From NCBI RefSeq assembly GCF_008728515.1, contig NC_044981.1:128810884-128874883 (forward strand): 64,000 nt of DNA, in the 5' to 3' direction. Position numbers and translations under genes: made by a program. Source of the DNA: Papio anubis (taxonomy: Eukaryota; Chordata; Mammalia; Primates; Cercopithecidae). The notes under the pieces are model-generated. The model was not told where the DNA came from and did not search any database. It worked only from the letters and a program-made list of their open reading frames with translations. Position 1 is the stretch's first letter, and each line of letters opens with the position of its first letter. Below are positions 23,450 through 33,639 of the stretch, one piece after another.

Positions 23450-25230
23450 GAGAGGCATTGAAATAGGAAAGGGTTTACTTTCTGGTTCCAGCATGCTTCC
23501 CTGACAGGCTCCTGCAGCGTGGAAGGCCTCTCTAGAATCCATCTTCTGCAGCACAGGTTGCTATCCCAGCCCTACTTAGGCACCCGGAAAGGCAGTGGTG
23601 AAGGAAACTCCTCCAGGTGGACATAATTCAAACAATACATTTGTTACCCAGCATGTCTGGAGCAAGAGATGACCAGAATGGGCCTGGCTAATGATTTGTA
23701 TAGATAGTCTGTGACTTGGAAAGAATGACATTGAAAAATAGGCAACAAGGAAGTGTGGGAAACAGATATCTGCAAGGACTTAACTGAATGTATACAAACT
23801 ATGAAGTGTATCTGCTACATTAAATGTATCCGTTGCTGAGAAGACTCCTAATAATCAGGTGGACAAAATGGCACACTCTGTGGATATCAGTTAGCATCTA
23901 TTTGCCCAGCCAGCAGGTGCTTGTTCAGTGGGCTTATGCACAAAGTGGCCATAGTGGTAGGGATGGAGACTATGCATGTGCTCAACAACTTGGAATTCCC
24001 CTATCCAAAGTTTACCTTGCCAGCACCACTGCCAACTGGTTAATCTTTCAAGAGCAGAGAACAACACTGAGTACCTGATATGGCACCCTTCCCAGGGGTA
24101 ATGAATCAGCCATCTGGTGGCAGGTTGATTACATTGGACTTCTTCCATCGTAGAGGGAGCAAAGATTCATCTTAATTGGAATAATCACATATTTTGGAAA
24201 TGAATTTGCCTTTACTGCTTATAATGCTTCTGCCAAAACTACTATCTGTGAACTCACAAAATGCCCTATCTCCCATCAGTGCATTCTACTCAGCATTGTG
24301 TTTGATTAGGGAACTCATTTCACAGCAAAGGAAGTGCAGCAATGGACCATGCCAATAGAATTAACGAGGCTTACCACATATACCATCACCTGGAAGCAGC
24401 TGGCATAACTGAATGGTGAAATGGCTTACTGAAGACTCAATTATAATCTTAGCTGGAAGACAATACCCTGGAAAATGAGATTCTGTCTTAAATGATATGT
24501 TTTGAGTCAGAGACCATTATATGTTGCTGTCTTTCTCATAGCCGAGATAATTTGAATCTAGTTATGGCAATAAGAGTAGCTCTTTTTATATTACCACCTA
24601 CTCTCAGAATTTTTCCTTACTTACCTGGAAACTCTGTCTTCTGCTGGTTTAGTGACCTCAGCTTCCAAGAGGAGAGTGCTTCCATCAGGAGATGCAACAA
24701 TGGTTTTGCCATGATAGACTATGAGACTACCACTTGACCATTTCCTTACACCACTGAAGCAAAAGGCAAACACAGGAGGTAATCCATTGGCTGGAGTGAT
24801 GGATCCTGATAACTAAGTGGAAATTGGCTAGCTTCTAGACAATGGGAGCAAGGAGTACGGTCTAGAACCCAGGGGATCCTCTAGGGATCCTCTCAGTACT
24901 TCCATGTCCAATATTAAGATAAATGAAAAACACGGCAACTGAAAATAAAAGGTAGGGTGTTTGAGGACTTAGACCTTTTGGAAATGAAGGTTTGGATCAC
25001 TCCATCAAGAATTCTGACCAGCTGAGTTTCTGGCTGAGGGCAGAGGAAATACAGAATGAATAGAGGTGGGGGAAAAGCTGTAGATATCAATTATAGCCTT
25101 GTGAACAATTATAGAAATGAGGACTACAGTAACTTTACATATTTTCTATTGGCTTATTATATGTATGTGTTGATTTGTATTTTCTAACCATTTTCTTTTC
25201 ACTGCTTCCCTGTTTTAATTTTTTATTCAA
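23450..25230 (+). pseudogene. ERVL (HERV-L class) pol remnant: integrase and dUTPase regions
   Basis: An ancient endogenous retrovirus fragment, not a working gene. The integrase core is recognisable at about 24085-24460: WWQVDYIG is readable (from about 24117), followed by the region of the second catalytic Asp, where a stop codon (gattag) has replaced part of the motif, then the HHLEAAG-like block. Downstream (24600-24960) lies sequence I associate with the dUTPase that follows integrase in the ERVL group, then the 3' pol end (24955-25130). The order integrase then dUTPase is what assigns it to ERVL. Frameshifts and stops are everywhere; the longest open piece is 84 codons. No 3' LTR directly follows; the MLT2 LTR at 20990 is on the opposite strand. 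The left boundary is approximate. Confidence 0.7.
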
Positions 25231-25235
25231 ACTGT

Positions 25236-25590
25236 TGGCACTTGTGTTATTTTCCTAGGGCTGCTACAATAGTTACCAAAAGCTTGGTAGCTTAAAACAG
25301 AAATCTATTTTCTTACAGTTCTAGAGGCTGTACATCTGAAATCAAGGCGTTAGCAGGGTTGGTTTCTTTCGGGAGCTCCAAGGGAGAATGCGTTCCAGGC
25401 CTTTTTCCTAGTTCCTGGTGGCTGCCTGGCAATCTTTGGCATCCTTCTGGGGATTTTCATGCATCACTCTGATCTCTGCCTTATTTTCACGTCATTTTCT
25501 CCTCCGAGTGTCTCTGTGTCTCATATTCCTCTCTTCTTTCTTTAATAAGGACACCAGTATTTTAATTCAGAACCCACTCTAAATCCAGGA
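25236..25590 (-). repeat. MLT1 (ERVL-MaLR) LTR, first part
   Basis: Antisense MLT1: 'gttattttcctagggctgctacaatag...agcttaaaacagaaatctattttcttacagttctagaggctg...aaatcaaggcgttagcagggttgg' (in parts). This corresponds to the end of the LTR read backwards. Interrupted by an AluJ at 25605. Confidence 0.8.
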
Positions 25591-25604
25591 TGATCTCAAG
25601 ATTT

Positions 25605-25898
25605 TTTTTTTTAAAGACAACGTCTGGCTCTATTGCCCGGGCTAGAGTGCAATGGCACGATCTTGGCTCACTGCAACCTATGCCTCCAGTGCTCAAGCTA
25701 TCTTCCCACCTCAGCCTCCAAGGTAGCTGGGACCACAAGTGCACACTATCATGCCTGGCTAACTTTTGTATTTTTTGTAAAGATGGGAGTCTCACTATAT
25801 TGCCCAGGCTGGTCTTGAACTAGTGAGCTCAAGTGATCCACCCATTGCCTCAGCCTTCCAAAGTTCTGGGATTACAGACATGAGCCACTGTGCCTGGC
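25605..25898 (-). repeat. AluJ inserted in the MLT1 LTR, with target-site duplication
   Basis: A diverged Alu on the minus strand. The 14-base repeat tgatctcaagattt lies exactly at 25591-25604 and 25899-25912, and MLT1 sequence continues on both sides. This is a clean insertion into the LTR. Confidence 0.93.
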
Positions 25899-25912
25899 TG
25901 ATCTCAAGATTT

Positions 25913-25970
25913 AACAGCATCTTCCAAGACTGTTTCCAAATAAAGTTCCAGTCCCAGGTACCACCACCAA
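25913..25970 (-). repeat. MLT1 LTR, second part
   Basis: Continues from 25590 after the Alu (aacagcatcttccaagactg...), corresponding to the 5' portion of the antisense LTR. The end merges into the duplicated segment at 25973. Confidence 0.6.
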
Positions 25971-25972
25971 TC

Positions 25973-26030
25973 ATGGTGATGGTCCCGGGAATTTCAAGCT
26001 TTGAGCTTAGATTAAGGTAGTCTCAGATCT
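25973..26030 (+). repeat. Local triplicated segment, copy A (partial)
   Basis: About 58 bases (atcatggtgatggtcccggg ... gattaaggtagtctcaga) nearly identical to parts of copies at 28036-28247 and 30364-30575. Only the centre of the unit is present here. Confidence 0.85.
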
Positions 26031-26241
26031 TTTTGAGGCCACAATGCAACTTTCCACAGAAGTTAACTTCACAATTTGTCTTTAGGCAACAATATTTGGT
26101 GGAATTGATTACAAGGATTAATTAATATAGCCAGTGATGGATACAATTACTCCCAGGACTATCTTTCCTCATTTTGGGAAAGCATAAACTTCACTTGTAA
26201 GAAGATAGCTGTATCTTATTACATACAAAGATAGCATTGTT

Positions 26242-26543
26242 GGCCGGGCGCGGTGGCTCAAGCCTGTAATCCTAGCACTTTGGGAGGCCGAGACGGGCGG
26301 ATCACGAGGTCAGGAGATCGAGACCATCCTGGCTAACACGGTGAAACCCTGTCTCTACTAAAAAATACAAAAAACTAGCCGGGCGAGGTGGCGGGCGCCT
26401 GTAGTCCCAGCTACTCCAGAGGCTGAGGCAGGAGAATGGCGTAAACCCGGGAGGCGGGGCTTGCAGTGAGCTGAGATCCGGCCACTGCACTCCAGCCTGG
26501 GCGACAGAGCGAGACTCCGTCTCAAGAAAAAAAAAAAAAAAAA
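26242..26543 (+). repeat. Young Old World monkey-type AluY, with target-site duplication
   Basis: A nearly intact Alu with a 15-base duplication aaagatagcattgtt at 26227-26241 and 26544-26558. It carries gctcaagcctgtaatc, gagacgggcggatcacgag, an extra A before the middle linker (aaaaaatacaaaaaactag), gggcgaggtggcgggc, ggcgtaaacccggg and gagatccggccactgc. These are the changes I associate with the cercopithecid AluYRa group rather than human AluY. It is the best clue to the source species. Confidence 0.88.
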
Positions 26544-26558
26544 AAAGATAGCATTGTT

Positions 26559-27387
26559 TGTTGCGGAAAGGTGCATATGGAAGCTGAGTAGTCAGGCGGG
26601 TTTCTGAAGTGCATGTGGCTGCTGCAACGTGAGCAGCTTCTCTGGCATCTGATTCTTGCAACACATGCAGCTCTTCCAGTGCCCAATTCCTGCAACAACA
26701 CCCCCACCTCTGCCCTGTCAGGTGCCTCCAGTGAACTGCTTTCTTTCCAGCACCCGGGGGTGGATTTCCGGTCTGTGAAGCATCATAGATTCCAAGGCAT
26801 TCAGTGAGCCCTGGCCATGCCCAGTCCAATAAGGGCTGGAGCTCAGCCATGACGAGGGGAAAGGGGAGTCGGGGGAAGTTGAGGGGGTGGGAGGACATGA
26901 CGGGAAGCTCTTTGGGTGCCCCATCTCAGCCCTAGGAGTAGTACCTGCACCTTATACATCCTATTTATATATTTAGAGTTTTCTTCCCTTCTTCCTAGAT
27001 ATTTGCTCAATACTCCAATCCCCAGCTATAGTTTAAAATTCTTTATATTATTGTCTCTATTCAAATTACGGTATGGTTTATCTCCCCTGACTGGACTCAC
27101 CCCACCTTCCTGGCCACTGTGATTGGTGGGAAGAAGGTATATGACCAATCCAGACCAAAGAGTGTCCTACCCAGGATTTATTGAAGCGCAGCTAGGAAAA
27201 AGAGCAATTTCATTTTCTGGTAGTAAAACTGGGAGGATGTGAACTGAAAGCAATGGGCTGACATATCTTTTGTGAATATGAGGATGATGTGCACTAGCAG
27301 ATAACAAAGCTGACATGCAGAGAGAAGCAGAGACAAAAGGCGGAGAGAAAAGAAAAGCAAGTGTAATACTACTTGCACCAAGCTTGT
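26559..27387. other. Unassigned, possibly an LTR-like repeat
   Basis: No assigned family. The stretch 27040-27100 (ctattcaaattacggtatgg...) resembles 58870-58920, so at least part is an interspersed repeat present twice in the window. The 198-codon minus frame at 26302-26898 is Alu antisense at one end and is not a gene. Confidence 0.45.
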
Positions 27388-27600
27388 CCAACTTGAGGCC
27401 TGCAGTTCACTTGTGGCCCAGGACAGCTTTGAATGTGGCCCAACAATAATTTGTAAACTTTCTTAAAACAGTATGAGACTTTTTTTGTGATTTTTTTTGT
27501 TTGTTTGCTCATCAGCTATCATTAGTGGTAGTGTATTTTACATGGGGCTCAAAACAGTTCTTCCAGTGTGGCCCAGGGAAGCCAAATGATTAGATACCTC
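27388..27600 (+). mobile_element. hAT-Charlie type MITE
   Basis: 'caagcttgtccaacttgagg...gtggcccaggacagctttgaatgtggcccaaca' through 'agtgtggcccagggaagccaaatgattagatacct' (in parts) is a known kind of non-autonomous hAT element with internal T-tract. No transposase. Confidence 0.65.
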
Positions 27601-27601
27601 C

Positions 27602-27795
27602 TGACTTAATGAAAAGCTCAGTAGTATGAAGATATCAATTCTTCTCAAATGTGCTACAAATTTAATGTTATCCCAATCCACAGCCAATGATAGTTTTTAT
27701 AAAATTCATCAGATTCTAAATTTCATCTGGAAAAGAAAGTGCAAGAGCAGAACAGAAAATTTTGGGAAAAAAAGTACATTAAGACTGCCAGGGAC
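27602..27795 (+). repeat. L1M ORF2 fragment
   Basis: 'atgaagatatcaattcttct...attcatcagattctaaatttcatctggaaa' (in parts) matches the L1 ORF2 segment just after the reverse transcriptase. Truncated by an Alu at its right end. Confidence 0.7.
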
Positions 27796-28033
27796 CAGGC
27801 ACAGTGGCTCATGCCTGTAATCCCAGCACTTTGGGAGGTCAAGATGGTAGAATCACTTGAGGCCAGAAGTTTGAGAAAAGCCTAGGCAACATAGCAAGAC
27901 TTCGTCTCTATAAAATATGAGTAATCCTAGCTACTTGGAGACTGAGGCAGGAAGATTCCTTGAGCCCAGGAATTCAAGGCTGCAGTGAACTCTGTTCATG
28001 CCAGTGCACTGCAGCCTGGGTGACAGAGTAACT
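27796..28033 (+). repeat. AluJ, degraded
   Basis: Starts caggcacagtggctcatgcc. The middle linker has been lost and the tail is missing: after gcctgggtgacagagtaact the sequence passes directly into copy B of the triplicated segment. That join suggests the duplication boundary cut the Alu. Confidence 0.85.
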
Positions 28034-28035
28034 GT

Positions 28036-28247
28036 GTCCTGAGGTGAAGAATATACCTGAAATAAACAAATCCTCTTGTTATTGTTTCCATCATGGTGAC
28101 GGTCCGGGGAATTTCAAGCTTTGAGCTTAGATTAAGGTAGTCTTAGACTGATAGTGTCCTTAGGTGCCTAGCAGAAACAAAGAGATTTCTCTATAGGAAG
28201 GTAGATTCCTGTTAGGTGAGGCTAGTTCCCACAAATACATTTTAAAA
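28036..28247 (+). repeat. Local triplicated segment, copy B
   Basis: 212 bases that align with 30364-30575 at about 93% (I count 14 mismatches and no gaps). Runs from ctgtgtcctgagg to ccacaaatacatttta. Confidence 0.9.
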
Positions 28248-28249
28248 AA

Positions 28250-29040
28250 TTCATGTCTCAAAAAATAAAACAAAATAAAATGCATTCCACTATGTAGTAG
28301 TGAGAAAGTTACCCACTTTATTTCTACTCTAGAAACTTTATCATGCATATTTAACAACTCTATTAAGTTGGTGGAAGAAAGTGGAGATCAATGCAAGAGG
28401 AATGTCCTTAAAACTTGTATTGTTTGAAAGAGGAGTTAATGTATGATTAAATTTCAGATCTTGGTGTTAAGAGTACTAAGACTATTACTATCACAAGAGA
28501 ATCAAAATAGAGCATAAAAAAAGAGTATATACGTTTTCATCTAGTAAAAGGCAAAAATGAAATAAGAAAACAAGTGAGTAAACAAATACTGTGTAAAGAA
28601 ACTCAAGAGAGGAGAAAAAAGAAACAGAAAAAGTAGAACAAATAGAAAGCACAAAGTAAGAGAGTAGAAGCAAGTTCTAAATGTAGGAACCACAATATGT
28701 ATAAATGAATTAAATTCACCCTCAAAAAGACAGAAATATAATAACAATGGAACAATATAATAATGGATTAAAATAATTCAAGTATACTTTTTGTACAAAT
28801 ACATTGAGCTAAAATAAAGACAGAGATTGTTCTGGTGGGCTAAAAAAAGTAAACAAAAAAACCCCTCTATTGTCTCCACAAGATTCTTTATATTTAAAGA
28901 ATGGAAAGCTAAAAACTAAAAAGGATTCCAGAAAAATACTAACCAGAAAATCTAGTAGCCATATTAACATCAGACAAATGTTTTGCTGATATTTTGCTTA
29001 TACAAAAATCACATCTACCCAGGAGATAAGCAAAAATTAA
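28250..29040 (+). repeat. L1M fragment (ORF1 end / ORF2 start)
   Basis: A-rich sense-strand L1 wording, very decayed: 'tgaattaaattcaccctcaaaaagacagaaa', 'agagattgttctggtgggc', 'attaacatcagacaaatg'. No frame over 70 codons. Confidence 0.6.
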
Positions 29041-29049
29041 TAATACACA

Positions 29050-29470
29050 ATTGTTACCAAAGCGCCAAGGGGTTCATCTAGGTCCTGCTGCTTACTGCAC
29101 AGAAAGCCAATCACTGAGAGGATAAGTGTTCCCAATGAAGAAGGCTTTAATTGGGTAGTGCAGTCAAGAAGATGGGTGCTCCATCTCAAATCCATCTCCC
29201 TGACAGACTAAAATTAGGGGTTAATATAGCAGGGAAGAAATGTAACAATGTGTAGAAAAACAGGAACTCAGGAAGCCTAAGGAATCGAACATGATGATTG
29301 AGGGGCCTCGTGTGTCATTGTCTGGAAGCAAATGATTGCTGAGTTTCAGTTCTTTGATACTCTTTGAGAGGCCTGAGGGTCCTTTCTAGAGGAAGGAACT
29401 CAGATAAAACAAATTTAAGTTTCAAGCTTTAAGAAGATCAGGAGGATCAATTTCTATGTTTATATAAACA
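29050..29470 (-). repeat. ERV1-type solo LTR, family not determined
   Basis: About 420 bases of non-L1 sequence between L1M pieces. Read on the minus strand, it has gcactacccaattaaagcct, like the polyadenylation region of gammaretroviral LTRs. I saw no target duplication, and the call is tentative. Confidence 0.4.
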
Positions 29471-30160
29471 CAAAAACAAAAAATCTATCTATGTAACTAT
29501 TGGGTTGATTTCACAATGAGAAATGACAAATTTATATTGCAATGAATATGCCAATAATATACCTTTCTGAATAAGGCAGATAAAAGTAGAGATATAGAAG
29601 ATTTAACTAATACAATGAATAAGCTTGTTATTTGCTTTAAGGAAGAAAACCTGAAAGCTATCAACTTTAGAAAGAAAGGCAGAAGAAACTGCAAGAAAGA
29701 AAAAATTAATGATGAAGATAAAGACAGAAACTCATGAAATAGAAAAATAGAAAACAGAGATGATTCTATTGATTAAAAACAAAACAAAACAAAACAAAAA
29801 CGTAAAATAACCATTGGGTGAGTCTGGCCAACAAAAATGAGATAAAGCCCAAATAAAAACAATTAAGAATGAAAGAGGGATTCCTAGCTTCAGATATAGT
29901 GAAGCCTAAAACAATAAATGGGAGAACTCTATGAACAACTTTGTACCAATACATTTGAACATTTTGAAGAAATGGATACCTTCTTTAAAAAAAAAAAAAA
30001 AAGCTTAGCAAATGTAACTCAGGAAGAACTAAATGAACCTCTGGAATTTGGTAATTGACCAACCATCCTGAAGAAAACTATTAAAAATGCTGGGGGGAAA
30101 AAATCTAAAAACCTTTTTTAAAAGCAAATACTGAACAGAGAATAAGAAACTATAAGACCA
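29470..30160 (+). repeat. L1M ORF2 fragment
   Basis: Sense L1 text: 'ttctgaataaggcagataaaag', 'aaatgggagaactctatgaacaactttgtaccaatacatttgaa', 'gtaactcaggaagaactaaatga'. An A-run of 15 at 29988-30002. Heavily mutated. Confidence 0.65.
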
Positions 30161-30363
30161 AAATTAGGAACGATAAAGAACCAAGAGAGATAAATAAGCA
30201 GTAGAAGGTGTTTATGCTTTATGGGGGTAATGACAACTTGAACTTTCATTTTGATGTCCCCACTGAGTGAAAGGTATGGCAATTGCCCAGGGATTTCACA
30301 AAGCAGGAAGCTGAACAGGAAGGAAGTCCTCCTGACAGTGAGGCAGGGAATGAAAGGGCTGTG

Positions 30364-30575
30364 TCCTGAGGGCAAGAATATACCTGAAATAAACAAATCC
30401 TCTTGTGGTTGTTTCCATCATGGTGATGGTCTGGGGAATTTCAAGCTTTGAACTTAGATTAAGGTAGTCTCAGACTGATGGTGTCCTTAGGTACCTAGCA
30501 GAAACAAAGAGATCTCTCTATAGGAAGGTAGATTCCTGTTAGGCTAGGATAGTTCCCACAAATACATTTTAAAGC
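30364..30575 (+). repeat. Local triplicated segment, copy C
   Basis: Companion of 28036-28247. It sits directly in front of L1M ORF1-like sequence, so it may originally be part of that element's 5' UTR. Confidence 0.9.
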
Positions 30576-30909
30576 ACTATTACCAGAACATGTGTAGTCA
30601 AGTTTAAACAGGCACATGAGGAAAGAAGACAACATAAGCAAGAACAAACAGAAATAACAAAGGGCATAGAACCAAGAATACTTAATATTTGGATTTAGCA
30701 GGTTATAAAACAGGTAATAAAACAACTATAGTTATTATTTAATGAAATAAAAGATAAATTTGAAATATCTTTGGGAAAAATTACATTGTAGATATTGTAA
30801 AAAGGACCAAAGAATAAACTAAATTTATATGGTTCGGAAATTCTCCACTGTTTTTAGTCTTCTGGTGGCACTCCATACTGGTTTTTAGTGCTGCTATGAA
30901 TTAATTTTT

Positions 30910-31223
30910 TTTTTTTCTTTGAGAAGGAGTCTCATTCTGTCAACAGGCTGGAGTGAAATGGCACAATCTTGGCTCACTGCAACCTCTACCTCCTAGGTTC
31001 AAGCAATTCGCCTGCCTCAGCCTCCCAAGTAGCTAGGATTACAGGCATGCGCCACCACACCTGGCTGATTTTTCTTTTCTTTTCTTTTCTTTTTTGTATT
31101 TTTAGTAGAGATGGAGTTTCACCATGTTGGCTAGGCTGGTCTCGAACTCCTGATCTCAGGTGATCCATCCACCTTGGCCTCCCAAAGTGCTGGGATTCTA
31201 GGTGTAAGCCACCATGCCTGGCC
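30910..31223 (-). repeat. AluS, minus strand, with target-site duplication
   Basis: T-tract, then gagaaggagtctcattctgt, ending at the complement of the Alu head (ggcctgg...). The 13-base repeat tgaattaattttt is at 30897-30909 and 31224-31236. Confidence 0.92.
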
Positions 31224-32441
31224 TGAATTAATTTTTATGTTTATGTTTTTACATAATTTTTATTTTTACATTTCTTCAATTTAATTGCATTTTGAAAGGG
31301 CAAGGAGGTAAATATGCATTTTTACGTTACCTTGAAAGCCAGTTGATGACTTTAACAGCAGACTAAATAGAGTTGAAAAGAGAATTGATGAACTAGGAGC
31401 TAGGTCAGAAAAACAATAATTTAAAAGTAAAACAGAGACAAAAAGAAAATACAGAATAAGAATTACGAGAAATAAACAACAGATGAGAATGGATTAATCT
31501 AGGAAGGAGAGGAGAGAGAAATGGGGCAAAGGTAATCTCTGAAGAGATAATGGCTGAGAATTTTACGGAAGTGATGAAAGACACTAATGTACAGATTAAG
31601 ACAACCCAGTGAGTCTCAAGGAAAATAAATAAGAAGAAACTTACCTAAAATTGTCATAATGAAATAGCAGAGAAGCAAAGCTAAAAAAAAAAAAAACAGA
31701 AAAAGAAAAGAAAATAGTGAAAACAGTGAAAAGTGATGAATTGCTTTCAAAGGAGTGAATATTAAACTGACATGACTGCTCAGCAGCAGCAAGAGACATC
31801 AGAAGACAACAGAAGGGGATCTTCCACTTACTGAGAGAAAATTATTATCTAGTCTTAATGTCTAGTGAAAAATATTTTAATAGTGAGGCTGAAATACAGA
31901 GTTTCAGGCTAATGAAGACTGAGGAGTTTTTCCTAAGCAGAATCATACTAAAGAAATTTATTGAAAAAGTGCTTTAGGCAGATAAAAAAATGTACGCTAT
32001 AAAAAGGAATAAAGAGCAAAGAAAGTGGTGAATAAGTTAACATACACTGAAAGAGTAAAAAGAATAACAATATAGCATCTAAAACATAGAAAAAATGCAA
32101 TTAAAAGTATCATGTGTTGAAGAGGGTCAAATGGAATGGAGCAGCTTGTATGAAGGGTAAAGGTTAAGTATGCATGTTGTAATTCTAGGATAATTACTAA
32201 AAGAATAGAAACAAATTACACAATCTCCCAGCAGTAAAGGGAAAAAATGTGATGATAAGAAACAATTTGTTGAAAGAAGCAAGAAAAGAGAGAAAAGTAT
32301 ATACTGAATAGGTAAAACAAATAGCACACCATAAGATGGTAAATTAAAACCCAAATATGTAGACAATTACATTAAATGTATATGAACTAAATACTTCATT
32401 AAAAGTCAAGCTTATCAAAACTGATTAAGAAAAACAAAACA

Positions 32442-32760
32442 GGCCAGGCACAGTGGCTCAGGCCTGTAATCCCAGCACTTTGGGAGGCCGAGGTGGGTGG
32501 ATCACTTGAGGTCAGGAGGTCAAGACCAGCTTGGCCAACATGGTGAAACCCCATCTCTACTAGAAATATAAAAATTAGCCAGGTGTGATGGCACATATCT
32601 GTAATCCCAGCTACTTGGGAGGCTGAGGCAGAAGAATCACTTGAACCTGGGAGGTGGAGGTTGCAGTGAGCCCAGATCGTGCCAGAGCACTCCAGCTTGG
32701 GTGACAGAGTGAGATTCCATTTCAAAAAAAGAAAAAGAAAAACAAACAAACAAACAAAAA
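32442..32760 (+). repeat. AluS, plus strand, inside L1M ORF2
   Basis: Starts ggccaggcacagtggctcag and ends in an A/C-rich tail (32724-32760). L1M ORF2 wording continues on both sides (before: 'gtcaagcttatcaaaactg'; after: 'aactgtaggcagcttacaag'). Confidence 0.92.
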
Positions 32761-32790
32761 CCCAAAATCTAACTGTAGGCAGCTTACAAG

Positions 32791-32803
32791 AGAGACACAT
32801 CTA
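32791..32803. repeat. Target-site duplication of the L1PB, left copy
   Basis: agagacacatcta. The identical 13-mer is at 45823-45835, after the L1PB tail, and joins L1M ORF2 sequence seamlessly across the insertion. Confidence 0.85.
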
Positions 32804-33404
32804 GGGCATTTTGGGATCATGGTGGACACGAGGCAGGACTAGGTTGCAGCTCTGGTCAGAAGAGCATGCGGAGGCTTGCATTATGGATTTTAGCTCCAGA
32901 CTGACTGCAAGAACAAACCAGCAACCCTGAGAGGACCCACAGACCGTCTGAAGGAAGCAGACTGCTCCTGCAGGACCCAGGAGATACCCCAAATACTGTG
33001 AGTGCCTCAACTGCAGAAATGGGAAAGGGAGACCCTCCTCTCCTAAACCCACACCCCTACTGGAGAAGCTGACGGTCTGTTTGCGGGAGAAGTTGCCAGC
33101 TTTACCTGAGCTAATGCAAGTTATAGAGCCGAGCAGAGTGAAATACAGGGGTAGAGGTAGCAGCAGAAAGGCTCTGGGAGCTCGCTGGGTCCCTAAGCAG
33201 CCCATTCCTGCTTGGCACCACAGGGATCCATCAGGAGGGTGGCCAGAGGAACACGGGGTAAAACTCCAGTGGGAAAAGGAATTCTCTAGCTGAACTTTGC
33301 AACAATTTGAACGAGGTGAGACGCCTCCTGGCCAGAACTCAGAGAGAGCAAGAATGCGGCTTGCAGACTTCACAGATGGGGAAAGAACTAAAGCCCTTTG
33401 TTTC
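32804..33404 (+). mobile_element. L1PB-type element, 5' UTR part (before the nested L1)
   Basis: A GC-richer L1 5' UTR: 'gatcatggtggacacgaggc' at the start, then 'aggacccaggagatacccca' and 'actggagaagctgacggtc', up to 'gatggggaaagaactaaagccc', where a second L1 on the other strand interrupts it. Continues at 39910. With the later part the element is about 6.5 kb, that is full length. The long minus-strand frame 32801-33490 is antisense of this UTR and not a gene. Confidence 0.85.
33391..33404. repeat. Target-site duplication of the nested L1PA, left copy
   Basis: aagccctttgtttc, matching aagcccttttctttc at 39895-39909 with one extra T and a G/T change. It lies next to the poly-T end of the minus-strand L1. 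Confidence 0.75.
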
Positions 33405-33639
33405 CCTTTTTTTCTGTTTTTAAAAATTATTATACTTTTAGTTCTGAGACACATGTGCAGAACGTGCAGGTTTGTTACATAGGTATACATGTGCCGTGGT
33501 GGTTTCCTGCACCTATCAACTCATCATCTACATTAGGTATTTCTCCTAATGCTATCCTTCCCCTAACCCCACACTCCCTGACAGGCCGCGGTGTGTGATG
33601 ATCCCCTTCCTGTGTCCATGTGTTCTCCTTGTTCAACTC

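Larger units (their letters stand above)
30160..32441 (+). repeat. L1M 5' UTR, ORF1 and start of ORF2 (interrupted)
   Basis: After copy C of the triplicated segment the sequence passes through L1 ORF1-like text: 'gaaataaaagataaatttgaaa' near 30745, 'agtagactttaacagcagactaaatagagttgaa' near 31350, 'agaattttacggaagtgatgaaagac' near 31560, 'ctgctcagcagcagcaagagac' near 31780. It then enters the start of ORF2 ('aattacattaaatgtatatgaac' near 32365). No open frame survives. An Alu lies inside at 30910. Confidence 0.65.

Noticed and set aside
26302..26898. 198-codon minus-strand open frame
   Set aside because: Its second half is antisense Alu (the usual ETESRSVAQAGVQW type translation) and its first half is unassigned repeat-like DNA.
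32801..33490. 229-codon minus-strand open frame
   Set aside because: It is the complement of the L1PB 5' UTR and runs into the nested L1 tail. No domain, and the same open stretch is expected from GC-rich L1 UTR sequence.
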